Source: Bacillota bacterium (GTDB taxonomy: Bacteria; Bacillota; Clostridia; Oscillospirales; Oscillospiraceae). Taken from it: 64,000 bases of DNA. The translations under genes were made by a program, and so were the position numbers. Under the pieces are notes generated by a model that was not told the origin of the DNA, made no database searches, and saw only the letters and a program-made list of their open reading frames with translations. This document shows positions 52,636 to 61,562 of the stretch, piece by piece. The stretch covers positions 310,001 to 374,000 of the forward strand of contig JAEWKA010000002.1 of NCBI GenBank assembly GCA_023386265.1, read 5' to 3'. Numbering within the stretch: the stretch's first letter is position 1; each line of letters starts with the position of its first letter.

Positions 52636-53433
52636 ATGTCTAATAACGAAAGCAGATTTATAAAAGAAATAAAAATCGAGGACCCGGAAAAAGTTATGCT
52701 CAGGTATAAGGAAACGGGAGATGTCGAGCTGCGCAATCAGCTCGTAATGCACTATTTGCAGTATGTAAATATTGCGATTTACAGTATGCGTTCGATTCTT
52801 CTCTCCAATATACCCTTCGATGATTTTTTCAATCAGGGCATCATGGCGTTAATTGACTGTATTGAGCGCTACGACCCGTCTCGCGGAGCGAGCTTTGATA
52901 CCTACAGCTATATGGGAATCAGAGGCTCGATATTGAAATATCTGCGAAAACAAAACTGGCTTCCGAATCGCGTTTGGGAGGCGAGGAAGAGAATATCGCA
53001 GGGCAGGATTGACCTTGAGCAGGCATTATTGCGCGAACCTACAGACAAGGAGCTTGCAGATCACCTCGAAATGACCGAAAAACAGCTAAATAATTTAATT
53101 TCTGAAATAACTGTTGTCGAAACTGTTTCATTTGAGGAGTTATTGGAGAATACATATAGTGGTATAACAGAAAACACCGGTTTGATATCGGATATCGATA
53201 TATCGGACAACATTCTGCAGCAGGAAATGCTTGATGCTCTGGCGGACGCAATAAGCAAGCTGCCCCCAAAGCAAAAACAGGTGATTTCACTCTATTACTA
53301 TGAGAATTTGAACCTTCGGGAAATCGGAGAGGTGCTTGATATATCCCAGCAGCGTGTTTCGCAAATCAGAAGCAAAACGCTTGATGCATTGACTGAAGCG
53401 ATGAAGGATTTTGGTTCCAGAAAAAAATGTTAA
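52636..53433 (+). CDS. fliA: Flagellar sigma factor (sigma28, FliA/SigD/WhiG type)
   Basis: The protein has 265 residues. Region 2 (about 30-100) includes LVMHYLQYVNIAIYSMRS, DDFFNQGIMALIDCIERYD and SFDTYSYMGIRGSILKYLRK; region 3 follows with ARKRISQGRIDLEQAL; region 4 (about 200-262) has LPPKQKQVISLYYYENLNL and ISQQRVSQIRSKTLDAL, the promoter -35 reader. FlgM (20551) should be its inhibitor. AGGAGG at 52625-52630 lies 5 nt before ATG 52636. It lies 27 nt after flhA. Confidence 0.93.
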   Translation: MSNNESRFIKEIKIEDPEKVMLRYKETGDVELRNQLVMHYLQYVNIAIYSMRSILLSNIPFDDFFNQGIMALIDCIERYDPSRGASFDTYSYMGIRGSILKYLRKQNWLPNRVWEARKRISQGRIDLEQALLREPTDKELADHLEMTEKQLNNLISEITVVETVSFEELLENTYSGITENTGLISDIDISDNILQQEMLDALADAISKLPPKQKQVISLYYYENLNLREIGEVLDISQQRVSQIRSKTLDALTEAMKDFGSRKKC

Positions 53434-53455
53434 CTCGTGATCGGAGGCGGTTAAA

Positions 53456-54205
53456 ATTTTAAGCGGTTATTATACTATAGCGTCCGGTATAAAAGCAAAC
53501 CAGAAGAATATCGACATCATAGGCAACAACCTGTTAAATTCGGAGACTGCCGGATTCCGCACTGAAAGATCAGTCTATTCAGCTTTTGAGATGGAAATGA
53601 TGTCGGTTCTGAGCAATGGCGGGCGAAAAATTCTGGGAGACGGCATTGGCTCACCGATGGTCACCATCGACAGCGGAAAGACCCTGTTACAGCCCGGAAC
53701 GATTGAAGCTACGGACCGCAGCTTGGATGTTGCAATTAACGGCGACGGCTTTTTTAACATTACCGGAGAAGACGGTACGACATATCTGACCCGTAACGGT
53801 GGCTTTGATTTGGATACAGAGGGCTATCTGGTTCTTCCCGGGGTCGGCCGTGTTCAAGGCTCGAGCGGATATATAAAAGCCTCAGGGACAAGCGTTGAGA
53901 TAGCTTCTGACGGCACTGTATCAAGCCTGACGGGGGCTATGCTTGGGAAAATTCTTGTCACTTCTCCAGCAGATTACGGAACATTAGAAAGAACGGAAAG
54001 CGGCCTGTTCACATTTAGCGGCGCCGCGCCAATATCTGCAAATTATCTACTGATACAAAACAGTCTGGAAAAATCAAATGTTAACATGAATGTGGAGCTC
54101 ACAAATCTTGTTGCGGCACAGCGGGCGTTTCAGAGCTGCAGCTCCGCGTTAACAACAGTTGATTCGCTTAATCGAAAAGCGGCGCAGACCTTAGCCGCGA
54201 TATAA
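53456..54205 (+). CDS. flgF: Flagellar basal-body rod protein (FlgF/FlgG family) with apparent ATT start
   Basis: The protein has 249 residues if started at ATT 53456. The conserved N-terminal rod block (LSGYYTIASGIKANQKNIDI, GNNLLNSETAGFRTERSVYS) is read in frame upstream of the first ATG (53591), which would delete 45 conserved residues. The frame is closed by TGA at 53438-53440 and contains no ATG, GTG or TTG between it and 53591. GGAGG at 53443-53447 lies 8 nt before ATT 53456, where family members begin. The C-terminus (NVNMNVELTNLVAAQRAFQS) is intact. ATT is a rare initiator, so this is either genuine or one wrong base. Confidence 0.82.
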   Translation: MLSGYYTIASGIKANQKNIDIIGNNLLNSETAGFRTERSVYSAFEMEMMSVLSNGGRKILGDGIGSPMVTIDSGKTLLQPGTIEATDRSLDVAINGDGFFNITGEDGTTYLTRNGGFDLDTEGYLVLPGVGRVQGSSGYIKASGTSVEIASDGTVSSLTGAMLGKILVTSPADYGTLERTESGLFTFSGAAPISANYLLIQNSLEKSNVNMNVELTNLVAAQRAFQSCSSALTTVDSLNRKAAQTLAAI

Positions 54206-54221
54206 AGGAGGTTATAGGGCA

Positions 54222-54950
54222 ATGAGAGCAGCGTTTTATACAGGAGCATCGGGTTTAGTCGCTTATCAGGAGCGCATGGATGTAATCGGAAATAATATTG
54301 CTAACTGTAGTACTACCGGATATAAAGCCCAAAGAACCGCCTTTAGCCAGCTATTGGCAACAAAGATGAATGAAGAGGCAAATCCCGTGCTTGTCGGAAA
54401 CGGAGTTCGCACCGTGTTTACCGGAATTGATCCGAGCTCAGCCGATGTCATGGAAACGCAGGGCTCCCTTGACCTTGCTATCGCTGGAAACGGCTGGTTT
54501 TGCGTTCAAAGTGGCGGGCAGAAGGAATATACAAGAGACGGCTCTTTTTCACTCAGCCTGTCCGGAAGCAACGCATATCTTGTGAACCAAAACGGGGCCT
54601 ATGTGCTTGATTCATCCGGAAAACAAGTAACAGCCACAATAGACTCGAAATCGAACAATGCTGATATTGGCACTATGCTTGATAATGTCGGTGTTTTTAC
54701 CTTTACAAATCCCGAGGCGTTGACTCCGGCTTCATCGAACAGCTATCTGTCCAATGCTTATACCGGAACGGCCACAGCTGCCAAAAAGAATGAATACACC
54801 GTTTTAAAGGGTTATCTTGAGCAGTCCGATGTATCCCTAGCTGATGAAATGGTTGCACTTATTACAGCTCAGAGAGGCTATCAGCTCAGCGCTCGTGTTG
54901 TTCAGACAGCCGATGAAGTTGAGCAGACTATAAACTCGCTCAGACGCTAG
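54222..54950 (+). CDS. flgG: Flagellar basal-body rod protein FlgG
   Basis: The protein has 242 residues. The N-terminal block MRAAFYTGASGLVAYQERMD and GNNIANCSTTGYKAQRTAFS, the middle SLDLAIAGNGWFCVQ and the C-terminal EMVALITAQRGYQLSARVVQ are the distal-rod signature. It starts 17 nt after the previous rod gene, with AAAGGAGG upstream. The pair flgF-flgG after the sigma gene is the common Clostridia order. Confidence 0.92.
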   Translation: MRAAFYTGASGLVAYQERMDVIGNNIANCSTTGYKAQRTAFSQLLATKMNEEANPVLVGNGVRTVFTGIDPSSADVMETQGSLDLAIAGNGWFCVQSGGQKEYTRDGSFSLSLSGSNAYLVNQNGAYVLDSSGKQVTATIDSKSNNADIGTMLDNVGVFTFTNPEALTPASSNSYLSNAYTGTATAAKKNEYTVLKGYLEQSDVSLADEMVALITAQRGYQLSARVVQTADEVEQTINSLRR

Positions 54951-55008
54951 TTTCTTGCTGAAATGCAAATTCTCGGCATTGAGCGTACGAACGGACGGTG
55001 GAATGTAT

Positions 55009-55632
55009 ATGGCTCTGAAAGATTACGGAGATCTGAATGAATATCAGCTTGACGCACTGAAAGAAATCGGAAATATCGGCTCGGGCAATGCCGCAACGGC
55101 TCTTTCGGATATGCTGGAAAGGTCTGTAAGTATAAATGTCCCGACGATTAAAGTCCTTGACTATAACGCGGCTGTCGAAAATCTTGGCGGGCCGGAAACG
55201 ATTCTTGTCGGTATTCTGCTTTCCTTAAAAGGCGACATTCAGGGAATGATGATGTTTCTGCTTAACAAGGAGTTTGCTCATACTGTTCTGAACTCTCTTT
55301 TAGGCACAGATTTCAGCGAACTGTCCAGCCTTGACAGCATGAGCCAAAGCGCAATCCTCGAAGTCGGAAATATTATGGCGGCTTCATATGTCAATGCGAT
55401 TGCATCATTGACAGGTTTGAAAATAGATATATCTGTTCCGAACATGTGCTTTGATATGGCAGGCGCCATGATGAGCGTGCCCGCAATTTATTACGCAAAC
55501 ATCAGCGACAAGATAATTTTGATTGAGGACGAATTTGGCCATGTGAACAGAGATATGTCCAGCCACATTCTTCTGATTCCGGAAGTTGAAAGTCTGCAAA
55601 GAATTATGGAGAGTTTAGGACTGGATTCATGA
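55009..55632 (+). CDS. cheC: CheY-P phosphatase CheC
   Basis: The protein has 207 residues. Two phosphatase centres are visible: LKEIGNIGSGNAATALSDML and LEVGNIMAASYVNAIASLTG, each with the E-x2-N pair. CheC dephosphorylates CheY-P and binds CheD. In-frame starts at 54955 (TTG) and 55003 (ATG) exist; GGTGGA at 54997-55002 and the conserved protein start both favour ATG 55009. It overlaps cheD by 4 nt (ATGA). Confidence 0.92.
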   Translation: MALKDYGDLNEYQLDALKEIGNIGSGNAATALSDMLERSVSINVPTIKVLDYNAAVENLGGPETILVGILLSLKGDIQGMMMFLLNKEFAHTVLNSLLGTDFSELSSLDSMSQSAILEVGNIMAASYVNAIASLTGLKIDISVPNMCFDMAGAMMSVPAIYYANISDKIILIEDEFGHVNRDMSSHILLIPEVESLQRIMESLGLDS

Positions 55633-56117
55633 GCAAACCAATAGTAGTCGGTATATCGGATCTTAATATTGCCCTAAAGGGCGATATTCTTGTCACTTAT
55701 GCGTTGGGATCGTGTGTCGGTATTTGCCTCTATGACCCAATCTCAAAAATTGCCGGCCTGTCTCATATTATGTTGCCAACTATTTCGGATTTTTCGAATT
55801 CCAATACGGTTCGTGAAAAGTTTGCTGATACAGCGATCGAAATTCTTTTACAAAAAATGCTGTTAAGTGGCGCTATGAAAATCCGCATAAGGGCGAAAAT
55901 TGCAGGCGGTGCCCAGATGTTCAGCAACCTAAACAATTTATCTCTTGCCGGTATTGGTGAGCGCAATGTGCTCGCAGTAAAGCAAGAGCTTACTAGGCTC
56001 CGCATTCCAGTTGTCGCAGAAGACACTGGGAAGAATTACGGAAGAACGGTTTATTTTGATTCCGAAGATGGCATTATGAAAGTAAAGTCCGTAAATATGG
56101 GCGAATGGTCATTCTGA
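55629..56117 (+). CDS. cheD: Chemoreceptor glutamine deamidase CheD
   Basis: The protein has 162 residues. The catalytic C29 lies in YALGSCVGICLYD and the His in GLSHIMLP (H46); IGERNVLAVKQEL and DTGKNYGRTVYFD complete the signature. CheD deamidates receptor glutamines and modulates CheC. Translational coupling with cheC (ATGA) is usual for this pair. Confidence 0.95.
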   Translation: MSKPIVVGISDLNIALKGDILVTYALGSCVGICLYDPISKIAGLSHIMLPTISDFSNSNTVREKFADTAIEILLQKMLLSGAMKIRIRAKIAGGAQMFSNLNNLSLAGIGERNVLAVKQELTRLRIPVVAEDTGKNYGRTVYFDSEDGIMKVKSVNMGEWSF

Positions 56118-56175
56118 GAAGCAGATAATATCGGAATAATCGTTCAGATTAATTATTAGGAAGGGTCAATTGTAT

Positions 56176-57090
56176 ATGAATGAAAGTAAGCAGCCGGAAA
56201 TACTTCTGGAATCAGGCATTAATGAACTGGAAATCATGGAGTTTACAATTGGCAGTCAGTTGTTCGGTATCAACGTTGCCAAGGTCCGTGAGATAATGAA
56301 AACCGAACCCTTAGTGCATATACAAAAGTCAAACGAATACATTGAAGGGATATTCAAGCCCAGAGATAAGGTTCTGACTGTGATAAACCTTCCTGCTTTT
56401 TTGGGTCTTGCAGAGGCCGATAAGCCTGAGCGGGACATTTTCATCATTACGGGTTTTAACAACAGCGAATACGCTTTTCATGTGCATACTGTTGTTGGAA
56501 TCGATAGAATTTCATGCACTCAAATGAAAAAGCCTGATCCCGTGATTTTTGGCGGCAAAGAGGGCGTCGCAACCGGAATCGTAGAGCATGAAAAAAAGCT
56601 CATAACGATAATTGATTTTGAGGCCATCATTGCTGAGATATGCCCCGAAAAGGGCTTGAATGTCTTAGAGATTTCTGACCTCGGTAATCGCAACCGTAAC
56701 GAAAAACATATATTAGTAGCCGAGGATTCGATGCTTTTATCAAGAATGCTCATTGAATCACTTCATAGAGCTGGCTATAATCAGACGGTAAAGGTTAATA
56801 ACGGACAGGAAGCATGGGACTATCTGTGTGAACTGCGTGACAGTGAGAATGATATCGACAGTGAGCTGTCATGTATAATAACGGATATTGAAATGCCCTT
56901 GATGGACGGGCACAGGCTTACAAAACTCGTAAAAACCGATAAAAAACTAAAACATATTCCTCTCGTGATTTTCTCGTCCTTAATCAGTGAAGAAATGCGC
57001 ATCAAGGGCAAAGAGCTTGGCGCGGATGAGCAAATAACAAAACCCGAAATAGGACAGCTTGTTGATATAATTGACAGCTTGACAAAATAA
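56176..57090 (+). CDS. cheV: Chemotaxis protein CheV (CheW-receiver fusion)
   Basis: The protein has 304 residues. The N-terminal CheW domain (about 18-165) includes EFTIGSQLFGINVAKVREIM and the C-terminal receiver domain (about 180-304) has VAEDSMLLSRML, phospho-Asp in IITDIEMPLMDG and the Lys in QITKPEIGQL. CheV couples receptors to CheA and buffers adaptation through its receiver. AAGGG (56161-56165) lies 10 nt before ATG 56176. It is the last gene of the flagellar operon. Confidence 0.93.
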   Translation: MNESKQPEILLESGINELEIMEFTIGSQLFGINVAKVREIMKTEPLVHIQKSNEYIEGIFKPRDKVLTVINLPAFLGLAEADKPERDIFIITGFNNSEYAFHVHTVVGIDRISCTQMKKPDPVIFGGKEGVATGIVEHEKKLITIIDFEAIIAEICPEKGLNVLEISDLGNRNRNEKHILVAEDSMLLSRMLIESLHRAGYNQTVKVNNGQEAWDYLCELRDSENDIDSELSCIITDIEMPLMDGHRLTKLVKTDKKLKHIPLVIFSSLISEEMRIKGKELGADEQITKPEIGQLVDIIDSLTK

Positions 57091-57103
57091 GCACTATATG
57101 AGA

Positions 57104-57140
57104 AAAGCGCGCGCCGGATGATTAGTCCGGCGCGCGCTTT
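57104..57140. terminator. Bidirectional terminator after cheV
   Basis: A perfect 15-bp GC-rich stem (57104-57118 with 57126-57140) has an A-run on one side and TTTATATAT on the other. It ends the flagellar operon and the convergent GH13 gene. Confidence 0.88.
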
Positions 57141-57159
57141 ATATATTCGCTTGTAGTGC

Positions 57160-59043
57160 TTAGCTGTTCCGGTCTACCCTCCAGATGACCGCTTCATAGG
57201 GCCTGAGCAGCTTTTCAGGAGCGTCCGAGTAATTTCCAAGTATACGAGAAGCATTTGGAAGGATGTCTTTTCGCTTTTTCATTTCGCTTCCAAGATTGCA
57301 CTCGATATAGAAGCTCTCATCTCCGTCTGTGCGCCAGTAGGTGAACAGATCCGTTTCCTTTTTGTTGACGATGCTGATGTCCCCGTAAACAAGTGCAGCG
57401 TGCTCTTTCCTAAGTCTTATTAGCGTCCGGTGATAGTTCAGCACAGAGTCTTCATCTCCAATCTGTGCCGACGCGTTGCAGATTTCACAGTCACGTCCGC
57501 CGTCTATCCACGGTTCGGCTTCCGAAAAGCCCGCATTAGCCCCGTCCGTCCATTGCATCGGAACACGCGCATGGTCACGGCTGCCTGCCAAAATCTTTTC
57601 AAAAGCGTCCTTTTCGCTCATGGTTTTTTTAAGCTCAGTATAATAGTTGAGACTCTCAACATCACGCAGCTCGCCCATCGATGAAAAATCTCTATTGATC
57701 ATTCCAAGTTCCTGTCCCTGGAATATAAACGGAGTGCCCTTGAGCGTCAGGAGCATTGTCGCGAGCAGCTTTGCTAGTACAGTTCTGTACTGAGGGTCGG
57801 GGTTCACCTTTGACACTACGCGGGGATTGTCATGGTTCTCATAAAACAGCGCCATTCTGCAATGCGCACCGTAGTTTTCCATCCAATCCGTAATGTATTC
57901 TTTATAGTAGTTGAGATCGTACTTGTAGTCGTCAAAGCGGATGTGCCCCGGAGTCTCAAGCTGGTCGAAGGAAAACACCATGTCGAGCTCCTCACGGTAA
58001 TCAGCGGTCAGGAGCTTCGACATCTCCATGCCTATGCCGGGAGTTTCGCCGACTGTAAAGGCGTTATAGGGAGAAAATGCCCTGCTTTTAAGCTCACGCA
58101 GATACTCGTGCAGCCTCGGTCCATAATAGTAGTGCTCCATGCCTGTAAAGTTAGTCAGCACACCTATCAGCTTGTCGCCTTTCGGCAGACCGGGACGCTT
58201 TGAAATGTAGTTGATGACATCCATACGAAAACCGTCGACGCCCTTCTCCAGCCACCATCGCACGAGCTCCTTGACCTCTTGGCGGACGTCGGGATTCTCC
58301 CAGTTCAGATCCATCTGTTTGTTAGAAAACAGATGCAAGGCGTACTGCCCCCGCTCCTCAATCCATCGCCATGCGCTTCCGCTGAAAAACGAGTTCCAGT
58401 TATTAGGCTCATCGCGGAAAATATAGTAGTCCCCGTACTTGGAGTCGGGTTCCTCCACGGCTTTTTTGAACCACTCGTGCTCGTCAGAGGTGTGGTTTAC
58501 CACCAAATCCATGATAAGGCGCATGCCTCTTTCATGGACTCCCTCGAGCAGCATGTCAAAGTCCTCCATGGTTCCAAACTCCGCCATTATTTTCCGGTAA
58601 TCTCGAATATCATAGCCGTTGTCGTCGTTCGGAGAATCGTAGACCGGTGAAAGCCATATCGCGTCAACTCCGAGCTCCTTTAGATAATCAAGCTTCTCTG
58701 TTATGCCGCGCAAATCGCCTATACCGTCCCCGTTTGAGTCTTTGAAGCTGCGGGGATAAATCTGATAAAATACGGCTTCCTTCCACCATGAGGGGGTTTC
58801 GTTTCCGTCGTCCTTAAGCGGCATATCCGGCTCTCCGTTAAGGATTTCAAGCAGCGCATGGATGAAACCTATGCTAACTTTGCCACAGGTAAGCTTCGGC
58901 AGATATTTCAGCTTTATTGCACTGATTAACGGATTTCGGACCAGCTTGTCGCTATTACCGACCAGAAGCAGAACTTTTCTGAGAATATCCCTTCCGACAG
59001 GATGTGCGTAAAGCTCTTTTACACTGCTGTTTTTTGTTAGCAT
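57160..59043 (-). CDS. GH13 alpha-glucosidase, probably alpha-1,6 specific, with N-terminal helical extension
   Basis: The protein has 627 residues and no signal peptide. Residues 1-80 form a helical extension absent from ordinary oligo-1,6-glucosidases. The catalytic barrel from about 85 has VFYQIYPRSFKDSNGDGIGD, nucleophile D275 in GFRMDVINYISK, acid/base E333 in VGETPGIGME and D405 in ENHDNPRVVSK. Val after the nucleophile Asp is the residue linked to alpha-1,6 rather than alpha-1,4 specificity in this subfamily. It would hydrolyse isomalto-oligosaccharides in the cytosol. It lies 5 nt after the transporter gene. Confidence 0.92.
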   Translation of the reverse strand: MLTKNSSVKELYAHPVGRDILRKVLLLVGNSDKLVRNPLISAIKLKYLPKLTCGKVSIGFIHALLEILNGEPDMPLKDDGNETPSWWKEAVFYQIYPRSFKDSNGDGIGDLRGITEKLDYLKELGVDAIWLSPVYDSPNDDNGYDIRDYRKIMAEFGTMEDFDMLLEGVHERGMRLIMDLVVNHTSDEHEWFKKAVEEPDSKYGDYYIFRDEPNNWNSFFSGSAWRWIEERGQYALHLFSNKQMDLNWENPDVRQEVKELVRWWLEKGVDGFRMDVINYISKRPGLPKGDKLIGVLTNFTGMEHYYYGPRLHEYLRELKSRAFSPYNAFTVGETPGIGMEMSKLLTADYREELDMVFSFDQLETPGHIRFDDYKYDLNYYKEYITDWMENYGAHCRMALFYENHDNPRVVSKVNPDPQYRTVLAKLLATMLLTLKGTPFIFQGQELGMINRDFSSMGELRDVESLNYYTELKKTMSEKDAFEKILAGSRDHARVPMQWTDGANAGFSEAEPWIDGGRDCEICNASAQIGDEDSVLNYHRTLIRLRKEHAALVYGDISIVNKKETDLFTYWRTDGDESFYIECNLGSEMKKRKDILPNASRILGNYSDAPEKLLRPYEAVIWRVDRNS

Positions 59044-59048
59044 ATCCT

Positions 59049-60461
59049 TTATTTTTCCTTTACGGATAAATTGAGGTCTCCGCGTTCGCCGAGCTCAGAG
59101 ATGATTTTATCAAACATCGCCTTGTCAATCTTGAATTTGAAGCGGTAAACTAAATAGCCCGCGACAATTGAAATCAGGGGGAATATAAGCATGGCCAGCT
59201 TCATTGTGAGAAGGCCTCCGGCTGTGACATCGTCAGGCGTGGCAGCGGAATTGATACCCGAAATAATGAGCGTGACCGTCATGATTCCGCTTGCGATAGC
59301 CCCGCCGATTTTGTTTATAAAAGGCTGCACAGAAAACGTAATGCTCTCGTTGCGGCGTCCGAGTTTGAGCTGCCCATACTCGATTGTGTCGCTAAGGAAC
59401 ATCAGCATCAGAATCTGAATGAAGGCCTCTCCAACAAAGATCAGCACCCCCGCGAGACCGATGTAGAGCATATTCATGGGGGCAAAGAAAAAGATGATAT
59501 ATCCGAACACAATCAGTACCGTCGCAGCCGTATACAGCTGTTTACGGTTGTATTTTTTTGAGAATAAGGGGAAAACAGCCAGTGCGGCCAGCTGCGATAT
59601 ACCCAAAACACCCGCAAATACGGAATACATGTCTGCGTTTTTATATGCGTACTTGAAGAAATATACCCCAAATTCCGTGGTTGTGCAGTAGCCGATCATA
59701 AACAGCGCCATCGAGATAGCTGTCCACATAAGCTGGTCGTTTTTGAAAAGAACTCCAAACATTTCTTTGAGCGAGGTGTTATCTTGCTTATTGACAATGG
59801 CTTTGTTCTCTTTGACTCCAAACAGCGTGAAGCAAAGGAAAGCCCACGTGATTAGCACGATTGCCACCGCGAAGATGAACCAAGCCGGTTTTGCCATAGG
59901 GTCTACAATTGCCGTGGGGTCTCCGCCTAATTTAACTGAAATCCATTTCGTCAGTGGCATGATTCCCACGACGCAGGTAAACATCCCGATATTTGCGCAT
60001 ATGCGGGCAAAGGCACCGGTTTTTTCACGCTCCGTCTGGTCAATCGTGAGTGAGGGGAGCATTGACCAGTAGGCAATATCGTTAGCTCCGTATGTGAGGT
60101 CCCAGAGAAGATATATTATTACAAATACGATTATGTACCAAGCACCAGTCAGTCCAAGATCGGTGAAGAAAAGCACCGTGAGAATACCGCCGATAACGCC
60201 GCCAATAGCTATCCAGGGCTTGAATTTGCCGAAGCGCGAATGCGTGTTGTCGACCAGAAAGCCCATTATTGGGTCATTTATTGCATCAAATACTCGCAGA
60301 ACAGTGAATATGCCAGCCATCCACCACATAGTGGAGTCGGGCAAATTCAAAATATCGGTTAAATAATAAATCAGGTACATGCTTACCAATGAGTAGAGCA
60401 TATCTCTGCCCACGGTGCCGAGGCCAAAAAAGTAGCGATTTTTATTTGCGCTCTTGTCCAT
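59049..60461 (-). CDS. GPH-family sugar:cation symporter
   Basis: The protein has 470 residues with about 12 membrane helices. The early block MLYSLVSMYLIYYLTDIL, INDPIMGFLVDNTHSRFGKF and KPWIAIGGV identify the glycoside-pentoside-hexuronide:cation symporter family. It is co-transcribed with the GH13 gene, which suggests import of an alpha-glucoside; the exact sugar is unknown. Ribosome site GGGAGG (60471-60476 as the complement) lies 9 nt before ATG 60461; TTG 60464 is an alternative. Confidence 0.92.
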   Translation of the reverse strand: MDKSANKNRYFFGLGTVGRDMLYSLVSMYLIYYLTDILNLPDSTMWWMAGIFTVLRVFDAINDPIMGFLVDNTHSRFGKFKPWIAIGGVIGGILTVLFFTDLGLTGAWYIIVFVIIYLLWDLTYGANDIAYWSMLPSLTIDQTEREKTGAFARICANIGMFTCVVGIMPLTKWISVKLGGDPTAIVDPMAKPAWFIFAVAIVLITWAFLCFTLFGVKENKAIVNKQDNTSLKEMFGVLFKNDQLMWTAISMALFMIGYCTTTEFGVYFFKYAYKNADMYSVFAGVLGISQLAALAVFPLFSKKYNRKQLYTAATVLIVFGYIIFFFAPMNMLYIGLAGVLIFVGEAFIQILMLMFLSDTIEYGQLKLGRRNESITFSVQPFINKIGGAIASGIMTVTLIISGINSAATPDDVTAGGLLTMKLAMLIFPLISIVAGYLVYRFKFKIDKAMFDKIISELGERGDLNLSVKEK

Positions 60462-60542
60462 CAATTATTTCCTCCCCTAGCTGCAATATCTGCCGCTATG
60501 ATTAACGACAAAATACAGGCAAATAATGCAGACATTTTAAGT

Positions 60543-60551
60543 ATTATATCA
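60543..60551 (-). promoter_or_regulatory. Candidate extended -10 promoter of the symporter-GH13 operon
   Basis: On the minus strand TGATATAAT combines a perfect TATAAT (60543-60548) with an upstream TG. No good -35 box is visible. It lies about 85 nt upstream of the symporter start. The surrounding 60462-60755 region holds no other gene. Confidence 0.45.
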
Positions 60552-60715
60552 CAACGTCTCCCTCTTTGCATCAGCAAAATCAGGCGAAGATAGTAATTAT
60601 TTCCCACCTACTATTTTTTAGCGTGAAGTTTACACCGGCTTTTTCAACGCGGGTCAGAGGCCATCAGAATTCCTCGGGTCATGGAATGTTATTTATTAAT
60701 GTCCACAAATTCCTG

Positions 60716-60753
60716 AAAAAATAATGTTCTTCAGCATCTTTAAAGAATATCAT
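60716..60753 (-). terminator. Possible terminator of the YaiI-type gene
   Basis: An imperfect stem, read on the minus strand as ATATTCTT and AAGAACAT, is followed by TATTTTTTC just after the stop at 60756. Two mismatches make it a weak candidate. Confidence 0.35.
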
Positions 60754-60755
60754 AT

Positions 60756-61193
60756 TTATTTCTGATTATTTAGAAGATGTGCGAGCTCTGTCTCAAAGCT
60801 CTCGTCCTGGAAGGCCTCTCTTTTTGATGGGCCCTTTAATCTGCCGCCGGAGTTGCGGATTTTTTTAGCCGTATGGCGGGCAAGCAGCAGAGCGTCAATG
60901 TTGTCGGAGGTATATTCCATACCGTCCTGATTAATGACTAGCGCATTTCTTGACAAACACATAGCGGCAAGTCCGTAATCCTGAGTAATGACGATATCTC
61001 CGGCCAAAACGCGATTGACGAGAGCATAATCGACGCTGTCTGCCCCTTTTGAAAAAGTCAGTGTAGTTGCTCCGTCCTTATCAAAAACGTGTGAAGTGTC
61101 GCAAAGTATAAAGCATTCGATATTGTGCTCTGTTGCCAGACGAACGGCTATGTCCACCACAGGGCAACCGTCAGCATCAATTAATATACGCAT
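60756..61193 (-). CDS. UPF0178 family protein (YaiI/YqxD, DUF188)
   Basis: The protein has 145 residues. MRILIDADGCPVVDIAVRLA, DYALVNRVLAGDIVITQDYG and the C-terminal RNSGGRLKGPSKREAF are the DUF188 signatures. The fold resembles PIN-like nucleases with conserved acidic residues, but the biochemical function is unknown. Start at ATG 61193, which has AAGGAGG 5 nt upstream; the frame runs on upstream to 61346, but without conserved residues. It is not linked to the motility genes. Confidence 0.88.
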   Translation of the reverse strand: MRILIDADGCPVVDIAVRLATEHNIECFILCDTSHVFDKDGATTLTFSKGADSVDYALVNRVLAGDIVITQDYGLAAMCLSRNALVINQDGMEYTSDNIDALLLARHTAKKIRNSGGRLKGPSKREAFQDESFETELAHLLNNQK

Positions 61194-61562
61194 GAGAACC
61201 TCCTTGTATGATTTCGGGTTTTTAATATATTGTGTCATAATCTGATGTTTTACATTTGAGAATGCAACTATTTTCCAAAATCCAAAATAATGGCCTTTAA
61301 TAACAATCGCTTCAAGAAGTATAAATGCAATACATCTGCAAGTCAATGCTCATAGACGGCAGCACAAACACGTGCGAGAACAGGACACGGATAACGTGAA
61401 TCCGAATTGGGAGCCGAGCGGTAAAAAAGAACATCCCTTCGCAGAATTACTCTGGGAAGGGATGTCTTTTGGAGGAGCATACACATGGAGAAAATAGGAC
61501 AAATATAGAAAATAAAAGGAGACAAGATAAATATACCGGGGTTAAGGCATAGAATTAAAGAA
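61194..61562. other. Intergenic region upstream of the YaiI-type gene
   Basis: These 369 nt hold no supported gene. They contain the terminator of the small Cys-rich gene (61425-61470) and presumably the promoter of the YaiI-type gene, for which no clear -35/-10 pair was seen. Confidence 0.5.
61425..61470. terminator. Terminator of the small Cys-rich gene
   Basis: A 10-bp core stem (61431-61440 with 61456-61465), extended inwards by GCAGA/TCTG, is flanked by an A-run and CTTTT. On the minus strand it is followed by a run of Ts, as expected about 90 nt after the stop at 61563. Confidence 0.7.

Noticed and set aside
60756..61346. Longer 196-residue version of the YaiI-type protein
   Set aside because: Family members start at MRILIDADGCP, and AAGGAGG is placed correctly for ATG 61193; the extra 51 residues show no conserved pattern.
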